Shown here one piece after another: positions 26,161 through 35,095 of a stretch of DNA of 64,000 bases. Source of the stretch: Ciceribacter sichuanensis (GTDB lineage Bacteria > Pseudomonadota > Alphaproteobacteria > Rhizobiales > Rhizobiaceae); assembly GCF_024055605.1 (NCBI RefSeq), contig NZ_JAMXLX010000001.1, forward strand, positions 1 to 64,000, read 5' to 3'. Each line of letters starts with the position of its first letter. Positions within the stretch are counted from its first letter, which is position 1. The notes under the pieces were generated by a model. That model saw only the letters and a program-made list of their open reading frames with translations. It did no database searches and was not told the origin of the DNA. The position numbers and the translations under genes are program-made.

Positions 26161-26859
26161 TCAGGGAGCCCAGTAGATATCGGGTTTCGTCGCCGACCGG
26201 CCAAGGATGGCGCGGATCGGCATCTCGTTTTCGTCGCGGCCGGCAAGGGCCTTGTCGAGCACGGCCTTCTTTTCCGCTCCCTCGATATGAAGCGCGAGGA
26301 AGCGGGCATCGTGAAGAGCAGAGAAGGAGAAGGTGAGGCGGGGTTCGCCGGCACCTTCGGCTTCCATGGTCATGACCCGGCGAGGCAGCGCAAGGTCGAG
26401 CGCCTCGGCCAGATGATCCCCGCCGGGGAAGAAGGAGGCGGTGTGACCGTCATTGCCCATGCCGAGGATCACGGCATCGAAGGGTGCGCCGAGCGCGTTG
26501 GCCTCATCGCTTGCTATCGCCGCCGCATCCTCGATGGAGGCAGCGTCATGATACAGCGGCAGGACGCGTGCCGCTGCCGCCGGACCCTTGAGCAGATGGG
26601 TGGAGAGCAGCAGATGATTGGAGCGCGCATTGTCGGCCGGCACGAAACGTTCGTCGACGAGCGTGATCGTCACCTTGTCCCATTCGACCGGCTTGCCGGA
26701 CAGCACCTCGAAAAAAGCCTTCGGCGTGGAGCCGCCCGACACGGCGATGGTGGCCGAGCCCTTGAGTTCGATCGCCGCGTCGAGCGCCTTGACCACCCGG
26801 TTCGCCAGCCCCTCGGCCAGCGCCGGACGGCTTTCGAAGGCGTGCATGTGATAGCCCAT
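26161..26859 (-). CDS. pgl: 6-phosphogluconolactonase Pgl
   Basis: A 232-aa enzyme of the NagB-like (DevB) type that hydrolyses 6-phosphogluconolactone to 6-phosphogluconate. Typical blocks are TIAVSGGSTPKAFFEVLS, VTITLVDERFVPADNARSNH, and FDAVILGMGNDGHTASFFPG, with the catalytic His in the last. The ATG at 26859 has AGGA 8 bases upstream and starts 10 bases after the zwf stop. A further in-frame ATG overlaps the zwf stop. It is the middle gene of zwf-pgl-edd. Confidence 0.95.
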   Translation of the reverse strand: MGYHMHAFESRPALAEGLANRVVKALDAAIELKGSATIAVSGGSTPKAFFEVLSGKPVEWDKVTITLVDERFVPADNARSNHLLLSTHLLKGPAAAARVLPLYHDAASIEDAAAIASDEANALGAPFDAVILGMGNDGHTASFFPGGDHLAEALDLALPRRVMTMEAEGAGEPRLTFSFSALHDARFLALHIEGAEKKAVLDKALAGRDENEMPIRAILGRSATKPDIYWAP

Positions 26860-26869
26860 CAGCCCGTTC

Positions 26870-28342
26870 CTAGTCATTCTCGTGCCATGTCCGGCCGTCG
26901 CGCTCGATGAGAGCGATTGCCTGGCTCGGGCCCCAGGTTCCGGCAGTGTAGCCCTGGGCGCGCTGGCCGATTTCCTCCCAGCCCTTGAGGATCGGATCGA
27001 CCCACTTCCACGCGGCCTCGACCTCGTCACGGCGCATGAACAGCGTCTGGTTGGAGCGGATGACATCCATCAGCAGTCGCTCGTAAGCGTCGGCGTTACG
27101 CACGTCGAAGGCCAGCGCAAAGCTCATGTCGAGCGAGACGTGGCGAAGGCGCATACCGCCCGGCCCCGGGTCCTTGATCATCAGCCACTGCTTGACGCCT
27201 TCGTCCGGCTGCAGGCGGATGACCAGCTTGTTGGCCTCGATACGTCCGGCGGCGTCGTCGAAGATGGAATGCGGGATCGGTTTGAACGCGATGACGATTT
27301 CCGAAACGCGGGACGCCAGACGCTTGCCGGTGCGCAGGTAGAAGGGCACGCCTGCCCAACGCCAGTTATCGATCTCCGTCTTGATGGCGACGAAGGTTTC
27401 GGTATCGGAGGCCGCTTCCAGTTCTTCCGTGTAGCCCTTGACCGGACCGCCGGCGGAAGCGCCGGCCTTGTACTGGCCGCGCACGGTGAACTTTTCGACG
27501 TTCGCCGAGGTGATCGGCTTCAGCGAACGCAGGACCTTCAGCTTCTCGTCACGAACGGCTTCCGCGTCCATCGAATGGGGCGCTTCCATCGCCACAAGGC
27601 AGAGAAGCTGCAACATATGGTTCTGCACCATGTCACGCAGCGCGCCGGCCTTGTCGTAATAGGTCACTCGTCCCTCAAGGCCGACAGATTCGGCGACCGT
27701 GATCTGAACGTGGTCGATATGGGCTGAGTTCCACAGCGGCTCGTAGAGCGCGTTGGCAAAACGCAGCGCCATCAGGTTCTGTACCGTCTCCTTGCCGAGA
27801 TAGTGGTCGATGCGGAAGATCTGCTCTTCCTTGAAAACCCGGCCGATCGTGTCGTTCAGCACCTCGGCGGATGCGAGATCGCGGCCGATCGGCTTTTCCA
27901 CGACGATGCGGGTCGACTTTGTGATGAGCTTGAAATCGCGGATCTTGTCGGCGATGTCGCCGAAGATTGCGGGAGAAACGGCAAGATAGAAGGCGCGCAC
28001 GATGTCCTTACCGCTGTCGAGCAGGACCTTCAGCTTGTCCCAGCCGTCGTTCGACTTGGCGTCGACAGAGACGTAGAAGACGCGGGCGCAGAAATTCGCG
28101 ACCGACGCCTCGTTGTATTCCTCGGGTTTCAGATGTTCCTTCAGCGCATTCTGTGCGAATTTGCGGTACTCTTCGTCTGTCATCGGCGTGCGCGATGCGC
28201 CGATAATGCGCGTCGGCTCGCTCAACTGACCGGCAAGCTGCCGGTGATACAACGCCGGCAGGAGCTTGCGTTCGGCAAGATCACCGGTGCCGCCGAAGAC
28301 GACGTAGTCGAAGGGTTCCACGGGAATGATCTGACTGCTCAT
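26870..28342 (-). CDS. zwf: glucose-6-phosphate 1-dehydrogenase Zwf
   Basis: A 490-aa enzyme that oxidises glucose-6-phosphate to 6-phosphogluconolactone with NADP/NAD. The N-terminal nucleotide motif is VVFGGTGDLAERKL, EKPIGRDLASA is near residue 149, the active-site signature RIDHYLGKE lies near residue 178, and substrate-contact segments follow. It is the first gene of zwf-pgl-edd and carries carbon from the neighbouring alpha-glucoside system into the Entner-Doudoroff and pentose phosphate routes. An AT-rich stretch (about 28376-28400) just upstream probably holds the promoter. Confidence 0.96.
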   Translation of the reverse strand: MSSQIIPVEPFDYVVFGGTGDLAERKLLPALYHRQLAGQLSEPTRIIGASRTPMTDEEYRKFAQNALKEHLKPEEYNEASVANFCARVFYVSVDAKSNDGWDKLKVLLDSGKDIVRAFYLAVSPAIFGDIADKIRDFKLITKSTRIVVEKPIGRDLASAEVLNDTIGRVFKEEQIFRIDHYLGKETVQNLMALRFANALYEPLWNSAHIDHVQITVAESVGLEGRVTYYDKAGALRDMVQNHMLQLLCLVAMEAPHSMDAEAVRDEKLKVLRSLKPITSANVEKFTVRGQYKAGASAGGPVKGYTEELEAASDTETFVAIKTEIDNWRWAGVPFYLRTGKRLASRVSEIVIAFKPIPHSIFDDAAGRIEANKLVIRLQPDEGVKQWLMIKDPGPGGMRLRHVSLDMSFALAFDVRNADAYERLLMDVIRSNQTLFMRRDEVEAAWKWVDPILKGWEEIGQRAQGYTAGTWGPSQAIALIERDGRTWHEND

Positions 28343-28442
28343 GTGGGCTTCTCTTTCTCGGCACTGTCGGTTTCGTTTCTAATCTAATCGATTTAAAAAA
28401 GCCAGTGGTCCCGAGCCTGAAAAGCGCGCACGTGCGAAAAAA

Positions 28443-29729
28443 TCAGAATTTATCCCGCAGCGCAAACCAGGTGAGCGCGAGGAACAGCAGCGGGCTGCGG
28501 AACTTCGCACCACCGGGGAAAGGTGGGACTTTCAGGTCTTTCAGAAGGTCGAGTTCGCCGGTCTTTCCTGTGATCGAATCTGCATAAAGCTTGCCACAGT
28601 AATTTGACAGCATGACGCCGTGGCCGGAATAGCCGCCGATGGACATGACGCCGGGCATCACTTCGCGGACGAAGGGCTTGCGCGGCATGGTGATGCCGAC
28701 GCAGCCGCCCCAGGCATGGGTGATCTCGATGTCACGCAGTTGCGGATAGATCTCGGCGATCTGGCGCCGGATGTGAGAGGAGATGTCGCGCGGTGCGTCC
28801 GCCGTATAGGCCTCGCGACCGCCGAACAGCAGCCGCCCGTCGAGCGTTTTTCGCCAGTAGCGCACCACGAAGCGGGAATCCGCGAGCGCTTCCGAGCCCG
28901 GAATGACCTCCGGAAACCTGTCGAGCGGTACGGTCGCGCCGATGAAGGAGTGGATCGGCATGACGTGCGCGGCGGTGACCGGCTCGAGGTTGGCGATATA
29001 GGCATTGGTGGCGATCAGCACCCGGTCGGCGCTGATCGTGCCGGTCGGCGTCTCGATCAGCGTCTTGCCGGCGGTTTGCCGGATCGACTTCGCCGGGGTC
29101 ATTTCGAAGATCCCGGCGCCGGCGTCCTTCGCCGCCTTGGCAAGCCCGATCAGGAGCTTCAGCGGATGAATGTGACCGGTGCCGGTGTCTCGGGTTCCGC
29201 AGAAGAAGCGTTTTGAGCCGGCCCGTTCCGCCGTCTCCCTGCCGTCCATGAAGGACATGTGGGGATAGCCGTAGCGGGTGACGATCGCCTCGACGGACTG
29301 GCGGTACTCGCGCTCGTAGCTCGCCTTGTGGGAAACATTGAGCTGGCCGGGCAGATAGTCCATGTCGATGCCGTGTTCGTCCGCGAAATCGAACAGGTAT
29401 TTCTTGGCGTTCTCGGCAAGGTCGAACAGCGCCTTGGACCGTTCGAAGCCGAGTTCTTCCTCGATCTCGTCGGGATAGGAGCGCTGACCGGTGCCGAGCT
29501 GGCCGCCATTGCGGCCCGATGCGCCGTCACCGATCCGGCACCCTTCGATCAAGGTGACGGAAACACCGGATTTCGCCAGATGATAGGCGGCCTGCAGGCC
29601 GGTGAAACCGCCGCCGATAATGGCGACGGAAGTCTGTCTGGAACCGTCGAGCGCCGGGTATTCCGGCCGCTCGGCAACGGTTTCCTGATACCAGGAGATA
29701 CCCGGTGCGATCGGGCTTTGCCATGACAT
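28443..29729 (-). CDS. puuB: FAD-dependent oxidoreductase, gamma-glutamylputrescine oxidase type
   Basis: A 428-aa DAO-family flavoprotein. The N-terminal SWYQETV and the dinucleotide fold VAIIGGGFTGLQAAYHLAKSGVSVTLIE (key Gly at GGGFTG), then GASGRNGGQLGTGQRSY and the C-terminal GGYSGHGVMLSNYCGKLYAD, match PuuB/OrdL enzymes that oxidise gamma-glutamyl-putrescine or similar N-acylated amines. It lies 17 bases after a glutamine-synthetase-like gene, a PuuA-PuuB pair. AAGGAG precedes the ATG at 29729. The exact amine is not certain, as rhizobia carry several paralogous pairs. Confidence 0.88.
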   Translation of the reverse strand: MSWQSPIAPGISWYQETVAERPEYPALDGSRQTSVAIIGGGFTGLQAAYHLAKSGVSVTLIEGCRIGDGASGRNGGQLGTGQRSYPDEIEEELGFERSKALFDLAENAKKYLFDFADEHGIDMDYLPGQLNVSHKASYEREYRQSVEAIVTRYGYPHMSFMDGRETAERAGSKRFFCGTRDTGTGHIHPLKLLIGLAKAAKDAGAGIFEMTPAKSIRQTAGKTLIETPTGTISADRVLIATNAYIANLEPVTAAHVMPIHSFIGATVPLDRFPEVIPGSEALADSRFVVRYWRKTLDGRLLFGGREAYTADAPRDISSHIRRQIAEIYPQLRDIEITHAWGGCVGITMPRKPFVREVMPGVMSIGGYSGHGVMLSNYCGKLYADSITGKTGELDLLKDLKVPPFPGGAKFRSPLLFLALTWFALRDKF

Positions 29730-29746
29730 GGGGAACTCCTTCGCGC

Positions 29747-31183
29747 TCAGACGTTCAAGAGCAGGAATTCTCGTTCCCACGGGCTGATCACCTGCATGAA
29801 GGTTTCGAATTCCCCTCTCTTCACGCCGGCATAAAGACCGATGAATTCCTCGCTCATCACTTCGGCGAGAGCGGGATCGGATTCGAGCAGCGACACCGCC
29901 TCGAGCAGGCCGCGCGGAAGCTCCACCGAGCCTTCGTTGGCGGTGCCTTCGGCCGCTGCCGTGGGCTCGATCTCCTTGACGATGCCGAGATAGCCGCAGG
30001 CAAGCGAGGCCGCCAGTGCGAGATACGGATTGGCGTCCGAGCTTGGCAGGCGGTTTTCCACGCGGCGCGCGGCCGAATCCGACACCGGCACGCGGAAGGC
30101 CGTGGTGCGGTTGTCGTAGCCCCAGGCATTGTTCACCGGCGCCGACATGTCGGGCGTCAGGCGGCGATAGGAATTCACGTAGGGCGCCATCATCGACAGC
30201 GTCTTCGGCACGAAGAGCTGCATGCCGCCGATGAAGTGGAAGAATTCCCTCGATGCGGAGCCGTCGGGCTTGGAGAAGATGTTCTTGCCCGTTTCCACAT
30301 CGACCACCGACTGGTGGATGTGCATGGCCGAACCCGGCTGGCCCTGCATCGGCTTGGCCATGAAGGTGGCGTAAATGCCGTGCTTCAGCGCCGCCTCGCG
30401 GATCGTGCGCTTGAACAGGAAGACCTGGTCGGCGAGTTCGATCGGATTGCCGTGGCGCAGGTTGATTTCGAGCTGGGCCGGCCCCTCCTCATGGATCAGC
30501 GTGTCGATCTCGAGGCCCTGCTTTTCCGAGAAGTGGTAGATGTCGTCGATCAGTTCATCGAACTCGTTGATGCCGGCGATGGAATAGCCCTGACCGCCGA
30601 GAATGGAGCGACCCGAGCGGCCCTTCGGCGGATGCAGCGGATAGTCCGGGTCGTCGTTCATCGCGACGAGGTAGAACTCGATTTCCGGAGCGACGACAGG
30701 CCGCCAGCCCTTGTCCTCATAAAGCTTGAGGACGTTTTTCAAGACGTTGCGCGGCGTATAGGAAACGTTTTCGCCGTCCGAATTGACGATGTCGCAGATC
30801 ACCTGCGCCGTCGGGTCGGTTTCCCACGGCACCACCGACAGCGTCGAAAGATCGGGCACCAGCTTCAGGTCGCTGTCACGCGGTTCGTAGCGGAAATTGC
30901 CGGTCTCTTCCGGGTATTCGCCGGAGATCGTGTGGCGGTAGAGCGCCGACGGCAGGGCGAGCGAGGTGTTCGACGTGAACTTCGACGACGGCATCATCTT
31001 GCCGCGCGGAACGCCGGCGAGATCCGGCGTGATGCACTCGATGTCCTCGATGCCGCGGGCACGAAGCCAGGCGGTGGCTTCCTTCCACGTTTTTACCCCA
31101 CGCTTGGATCCGGGATCCGGAGGTATGCTCACCTTTTTGGACGCTGCGCCTTGGGGTCTGAGCATATTTTTCTTCGGAGGCAT
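29747..31183 (-). CDS. puuA: glutamine synthetase family protein, gamma-glutamylputrescine synthetase type
   Basis: A 478-aa glutamine-synthetase-fold ligase. It lacks the exact GSI signatures and instead matches the PuuA branch: ECITPDLAGVPRGKMMPSSKF near residue 50, VAPEIEFYLVAM near residue 163, EEGPAQLEINLRHGNP near residue 233, GSAMHIHQSVVD and NRTTAFRVPVSDSAARRVENRLPSSDANPYLA (key: ARRVENR, SDANPYL). It joins glutamate to an amine such as putrescine at the expense of ATP, for oxidation by the next gene. The potFGHI importer further along would feed this route. Confidence 0.88.
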   Translation of the reverse strand: MPPKKNMLRPQGAASKKVSIPPDPGSKRGVKTWKEATAWLRARGIEDIECITPDLAGVPRGKMMPSSKFTSNTSLALPSALYRHTISGEYPEETGNFRYEPRDSDLKLVPDLSTLSVVPWETDPTAQVICDIVNSDGENVSYTPRNVLKNVLKLYEDKGWRPVVAPEIEFYLVAMNDDPDYPLHPPKGRSGRSILGGQGYSIAGINEFDELIDDIYHFSEKQGLEIDTLIHEEGPAQLEINLRHGNPIELADQVFLFKRTIREAALKHGIYATFMAKPMQGQPGSAMHIHQSVVDVETGKNIFSKPDGSASREFFHFIGGMQLFVPKTLSMMAPYVNSYRRLTPDMSAPVNNAWGYDNRTTAFRVPVSDSAARRVENRLPSSDANPYLALAASLACGYLGIVKEIEPTAAAEGTANEGSVELPRGLLEAVSLLESDPALAEVMSEEFIGLYAGVKRGEFETFMQVISPWEREFLLLNV

Positions 31184-31311
31184 GTCTCACCGGTTGGGGT
31201 TGTTGATGACGTCATCATACCCGGACTTCTCGAATTGGCGAGGGGGGAAAGAACATTGACTTTGGAGAGGCGATCGAAAAGACAGATATTCTTTGCCGCA
31301 GGAGCCGGAAA

Positions 31312-32493
31312 TTGGCGCGTATATTTGATGTTGCTGTGATAGGCGCCGGTGCTGCCGGCATGATGTGTGCGCTGACGGCGGGGCAGCGCGGCCGCTCGGT
31401 CGTGGTGCTCGATCACGCCCGGGCGCCGGGCGAAAAGATCCGCATTTCCGGGGGCGGCCGCTGCAATTTCACCAACATTCATGCCGGACCGAAGAACTTC
31501 CTCTCCGCCAATCCGCATTTTGCCAAATCGGCGCTCGCCCGCTACACGCCCACCGATTTCATCGCCATGGTCGAGAGGCACAGGATTGCCTGGCATGAAA
31601 AAACACTGGGCCAGCTTTTTTGCGATGACAGCGCCAGGGACATCATCCGCATGCTGCTGGACGAGATGCGCGCCGGCGGCGTCGAGCTGCGGCTCGGAAC
31701 CGAAATCGGTGCCGTCGAGAAGGGCGCAGACAGTTTCCGCATCGCCACCAGCGACGGCCTTGTGGAGGCCCGGGCGCTGGTGATGGCAACCGGCGGCAAG
31801 TCGATCCCGAAAATGGGCGCGACCGGCTTCGCCTACCGCATCGCCGAGGATTTTGGCCTGCAGTTGACCGAAACCCGGCCCGGTCTCGTGCCGCTGACGC
31901 TGGAGCCCAACCTGCTGGCCGAGCTTTCGCCGCTTTCCGGAATTGCGGTGGAGGCCGAGCTGCGCCACGGCAAGACGGCGTTTCGCGAGGCGCTGCTCTT
32001 CACCCATCGGGGACTTTCCGGCCCTGCCATCCTGCAAATATCGAGCTACTGGCGGGAAGGCGATGAAATCACGTTGTCGCTGGAGCCGGATCTCGATTTC
32101 TCCGCCCTGCTGAAGGCTGCGAAGAAGGAGAACGGTCGGCAGGCCGTGCAGACGGTGCTGGCGCAGCATCTGCCGAAAAGGCTTGCACAATATGTGGCCG
32201 AACGGCACCGCATCGAACGGCCGATTGCGGATCTTTCCGACAAGGCTCTGGATGCCGTTGGTTCCTTTCTCAAGGGATGGCCGATCAAGCCCGCCGGCTC
32301 GGAGGGCTATCGAACCGCCGAAGTGACGCTCGGGGGTGTCGATACCGTTGGCCTCGATTCCCGAACGATGATGGCGAAATCCGTGCCCGGTCTCTACTTC
32401 ATCGGCGAATGCGTCGATGTGACAGGCTGGCTGGGCGGCTATAATTTCCAGTGGGCCTGGGCCTCCGGTCGCGCTGCCGGCGAAAGCATGTGA
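31312..32493 (+). CDS. HI0933-type NAD(P)/FAD-dependent oxidoreductase
   Basis: A 393-aa flavoprotein of the HI0933/YhiN family. FAD-binding VAVIGAGAAGMMCALTAGQRG is at the N-terminus, the family-defining KIRISGGGRCNFTN near residue 42, VMATGGKSIPKMGATGFAYRIA near residue 160, and GECVDVTGWLGGYNFQWAWASG at the C-terminus. Bacterial members have no settled reaction. The start is TTG 31312, preceded by AGGAG at 8 bases. It is divergent from puuA, with a 128-base shared promoter region. Confidence 0.9.
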   Translation: MARIFDVAVIGAGAAGMMCALTAGQRGRSVVVLDHARAPGEKIRISGGGRCNFTNIHAGPKNFLSANPHFAKSALARYTPTDFIAMVERHRIAWHEKTLGQLFCDDSARDIIRMLLDEMRAGGVELRLGTEIGAVEKGADSFRIATSDGLVEARALVMATGGKSIPKMGATGFAYRIAEDFGLQLTETRPGLVPLTLEPNLLAELSPLSGIAVEAELRHGKTAFREALLFTHRGLSGPAILQISSYWREGDEITLSLEPDLDFSALLKAAKKENGRQAVQTVLAQHLPKRLAQYVAERHRIERPIADLSDKALDAVGSFLKGWPIKPAGSEGYRTAEVTLGGVDTVGLDSRTMMAKSVPGLYFIGECVDVTGWLGGYNFQWAWASGRAAGESM

Positions 32494-32731
32494 CAGAATT
32501 GTCGCAATTGCAGCATTTTGCATGCGGGGCAACAAAATTTCCGCAATCATGGTGTTCTGCGCAAGCTTAATGCCTTAATTTAGTTCTTGTTAACGTGGCT
32601 AGCTCATTCTTGACCTTAGCCGGCATTCAGCGATGCAAGTGGCGTCGCGGAATGGGACATGAGGTCGGACCGGATTGCCGCGCAGAAACGGCATTGATTT
32701 TCCCTGAACGGCAGTCTCCAGGATAGAGCCG

Positions 32732-32875
32732 ATGAACAGACAAGATCGCAAGCCCCGTGCCATCGCCATTGCCAGAACGCGTGACGCCGAAATGACGCGT
32801 CTCCGCAACCTCGCAATTCTCTGCTTCGGCGCGGCTGCGGCCATCGCCGCGCTCGCTATCGGCCTCGCTGGCTGA
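32732..32875 (+). CDS. small single-span membrane protein
   Basis: A 47-aa open frame starting MNRQDRKPRAIAIARTR with a basic N-terminus, followed by one Ala-rich hydrophobic helix (LAILCFGAAAAIAALAIGLAG). AGGA stands about 9 bases before the ATG. A cytoplasmic N-terminus with a single C-terminal anchor is predicted. Too short for family assignment. Its reality rests on the ribosome binding site and the amphipathic layout. Confidence 0.5.
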   Translation: MNRQDRKPRAIAIARTRDAEMTRLRNLAILCFGAAAAIAALAIGLAG

Positions 32876-32879
32876 AGCG

Positions 32880-33173
32880 TCAACATTGACGGCAGGATGT
32901 CCGCTCGCGGCCCGCGAGCGACTGCCGCCCGGACGCCGCGATCCCGCGGATGTCTCCTTCCGACGAACGGCTCTTTTCCGCTGAGCGCTTCGATATTCCC
33001 GCTTGCGCCATCAACTGCCTGAAACCTTCGCCGATCCACCGGAGCCGAAGCGATAGCCGGCCACCGAATGGTCCGGTATGGGTTTCGTAATAGGCCTGTT
33101 CGGCTTCCGCTGTCCTTGCGGGTGGCCGTTGCGGGCCGGTCAATGCGATCAGTGTCGCCAGAGCGCTATGCAT
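32880..33173 (-). CDS. small hypothetical protein divergent from LysR
   Basis: A 97-aa protein, MHSALATLIALTG at the N-terminus, then a conserved-looking core YYETHTGPFGGRLSLRLRWIGEGFRQLM and a Ser/Arg-rich tail. AAGGAG lies 7 bases before the ATG, clearly better than the longer frame to 33254. It faces the LysR gene from which it is divergently transcribed, so it may be a target of that regulator. No family recognised. Confidence 0.6.
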   Translation of the reverse strand: MHSALATLIALTGPQRPPARTAEAEQAYYETHTGPFGGRLSLRLRWIGEGFRQLMAQAGISKRSAEKSRSSEGDIRGIAASGRQSLAGRERTSCRQC

Positions 33174-33266
33174 GACGGATCTCCTTCTCGGTTCAGAATC
33201 CGTCTTCTGATTTATACGTCCAATTCTGATGGATAAACGCCAGAAATCGTGCAATGTCTTTCACCC

Positions 33267-34139
33267 ATGAAAAACATCGCCTGGGACGGCTATCAGCTTT
33301 TTATCGAGGTTGCCCGTCGGGGAGGGTTGACGGGTGCTGCCAGCGCAAGCGGTCTAAGCCCGGCGACCATCGGCCGGCGCATGGTCGAGCTGGAGCGCCA
33401 GCTTGGTCGCGAACTCTTCCTGCGCAGTCAGACGGGCTATCGCCTGACCGATGATGGCCACGAGCTTCTGACCCATCTCGGCGAGATGGAAGCGGCGATC
33501 CGCAGGGTCGAGACCTGGAGACAGGACGCGGCGGCGCGCGCGCTGGTGAGGATTGCGGCGGGCACATGGGTCGCTCGCCTCATCAGCCAGAATTTTTCCG
33601 CGATCTGCACCGCGCGCGACGATTTCCGCATCGATCTCTTCATCGCCGAACAGCGTGCAAGCCTTGCCCATCGGGAAGCGGATATCGGCATCCGGGCTTT
33701 CGAACCGGAGGAGCAGAACCTGGCGAAGGTGCTTCTTGGCGAGGTCGCCTATGCCGCCTACAAGGCGCGAAACAATGTTGAAGCCGAAGTCCGCTGGCTG
33801 GCGGTCGACACGGAAAATGCCATCTCGTCCTATCTGCGCTGGCCGCATGAAAACCGGGCTGACAGCATCGTCGTCACCGTCAACCGGCCGCATGCCCTGC
33901 GGGATCTTGCGCTCGCCGGCGCAGGCGTCGCCCTACTGCCCTGTATCGTCGGCGATCTGGAGCCGAGACTTGAACGTGTTGGCGGCGAGATCGAGGTGCT
34001 GCGTCATCGCCAATGGATCGTGATGAACAATGACGACCGCCATCGGCCGGAGATCCGCGTGGTCGTGGACCGTATGACGCGACTGATGCGGGCGCATGCC
34101 GATCTCTTCGCCGGCAGGCGGCCGAGCAGCGAAGGATGA
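33267..34139 (+). CDS. LysR-family transcriptional regulator
   Basis: A 290-aa regulator. The HTH is FIEVARRGGLTGAASASGLSPATIGRRMVELERQLGRELFLRSQTGYRLTDDG (key: AA-ASGLS-AT-GRR-LE). The effector-binding domain is short and diverged, with ADIGIRAFEPEEQN and a C-terminal DLALAGAGVALLPCIVGDLEP. The ATG at 33267 is chosen because the protein then starts just before the HTH. It is flanked by a divergent small gene and a convergent cupin gene. The inducer is unknown. Confidence 0.9.
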   Translation: MKNIAWDGYQLFIEVARRGGLTGAASASGLSPATIGRRMVELERQLGRELFLRSQTGYRLTDDGHELLTHLGEMEAAIRRVETWRQDAAARALVRIAAGTWVARLISQNFSAICTARDDFRIDLFIAEQRASLAHREADIGIRAFEPEEQNLAKVLLGEVAYAAYKARNNVEAEVRWLAVDTENAISSYLRWPHENRADSIVVTVNRPHALRDLALAGAGVALLPCIVGDLEPRLERVGGEIEVLRHRQWIVMNNDDRHRPEIRVVVDRMTRLMRAHADLFAGRRPSSEG

Positions 34140-34145
34140 TGGCGT

Positions 34146-34631
34146 CTATCCGTCGACGGGTTCGTCGCCGCGGAGGGTCGGGCCGATATTGACGATCCCG
34201 TGGGCGAGGCTCAGGGCATCGAAGGCCGCAGTCTCCGCCTGCTCAAGCCTTGTGCCGCCAGCGAAGAATTCCTCTATCCGCAATGCCGGCTGGAACACCA
34301 GCAACAGGCGGGCCGGCGCCGTCAGACAGCGAAAGGCGTGCGGCACGCGGCGTGGACCGAAGATGGAATCTCCCGGCTGGGCACGATGAAGCCGGTCGCC
34401 TATCCGAAACAGGAACGTGCCCTCGCGGACGAGAAACCACTCGTCCTGATGTTCATGATAATGAAGCGGCGGACCGCCCACCCGGTCGCGCAGGGTGTCG
34501 ATGATGCAGAGCGCTCCGCCGGTATCGGCCGCGGAGACCTTGATGTCGAAGCGGCCGTTGAGGAAATGCATCGGCGTGCCGAAACGATCCTCGCCATCGG
34601 CAAGCTTACCCGGATGATCGGATAGAACCAT
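34146..34631 (-). CDS. cupin-domain protein
   Basis: A 161-aa single-domain cupin. Motif 1 reads GGPPLHYHEHQDEWFLVREGTFLFRIG, with the metal ligands His-x-His and Glu clearly placed, and motif 2 is PGDSIFGPRRVPHAF with the last His ligand. It could be a dioxygenase, isomerase or sugar-binding protein. The family does not decide the substrate. AAGGAGGATTG lies before the ATG at 34631. Convergent with LysR. Confidence 0.85.
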   Translation of the reverse strand: MVLSDHPGKLADGEDRFGTPMHFLNGRFDIKVSAADTGGALCIIDTLRDRVGGPPLHYHEHQDEWFLVREGTFLFRIGDRLHRAQPGDSIFGPRRVPHAFRCLTAPARLLLVFQPALRIEEFFAGGTRLEQAETAAFDALSLAHGIVNIGPTLRGDEPVDG

Positions 34632-34717
34632 CGCAATCCTCCTTTGCCGGTGCTTTCGGCAAAGCCGGTGCCGGCGGTTCGTTCGCAAGCATGTCGATTG
34701 ATCGACCGGTCCGCCTT

Positions 34718-35050
34718 CTAGCTGCGTTCGAACGAGAGCGTGATGCTCGTTTCCACGCCGGCCGTTACGATGCCGATGCTGCCTTCGGCGCTGATGGCGA
34801 GGCCGACCTCGACGCTCTTCAACTGCATCGAGCCGACAGATGATTTTTCGATCTTGCCGATGACTTCCTGCAATTGTGCGATGGTTTCGGCCAGCTTCTT
34901 GTCGAGTTGTTCGGTGTCCTTCGGTACGTAACCTACCAGGCGCGCAACTGCTTCCCTGAGTCCATGCTGCTCACCGCCCTTGTCTGCCTCGCGTATTCTT
35001 TCGGGAACGGCCGCCGCGGCCGCAGGCACTATGATGGTCAGGTTGGTCAT
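34718..35050 (-). CDS. Trypco1-like (trypsin-co-occurring) protein
   Basis: A 110-aa protein. The first half is helical with a hydrophobic, Ala-rich start and an amphipathic stretch (DTEQLDKKLAETIAQLQEVIGKIEKS). The second half is beta-rich: LKSVEVGLAISAEGSIGIVTAGVETSITLSFE, the pattern of the Trypco1 domain described next to trypsin-like proteases in bacterial conflict and signalling gene sets. Here it indeed follows a trypsin-like protease gene, with a 33-base gap containing a short tandem duplication. GGAAG precedes the ATG. Likely a partner, substrate or sensor for the protease. Family assignment is from pattern reading alone. Confidence 0.65.
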   Translation of the reverse strand: MTNLTIIVPAAAAAVPERIREADKGGEQHGLREAVARLVGYVPKDTEQLDKKLAETIAQLQEVIGKIEKSSVGSMQLKSVEVGLAISAEGSIGIVTAGVETSITLSFERS

Positions 35051-35062
35051 GTCGTTCTTCCG

Positions 35063-35095
35063 TTTTAGAGATAAGGCCCGTTTTTAGAGATAAGG
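35063..35095. repeat. short tandem duplication at the protease stop codon
   Basis: TTTTAGAGATAAGG at 35063-35076 is repeated at 35082-35095. On the coding strand the unit CCTTATCTCTAAAA contains the protease stop, so the junction with the Trypco1-like gene was made or altered by a small duplication. Confidence 0.75.
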
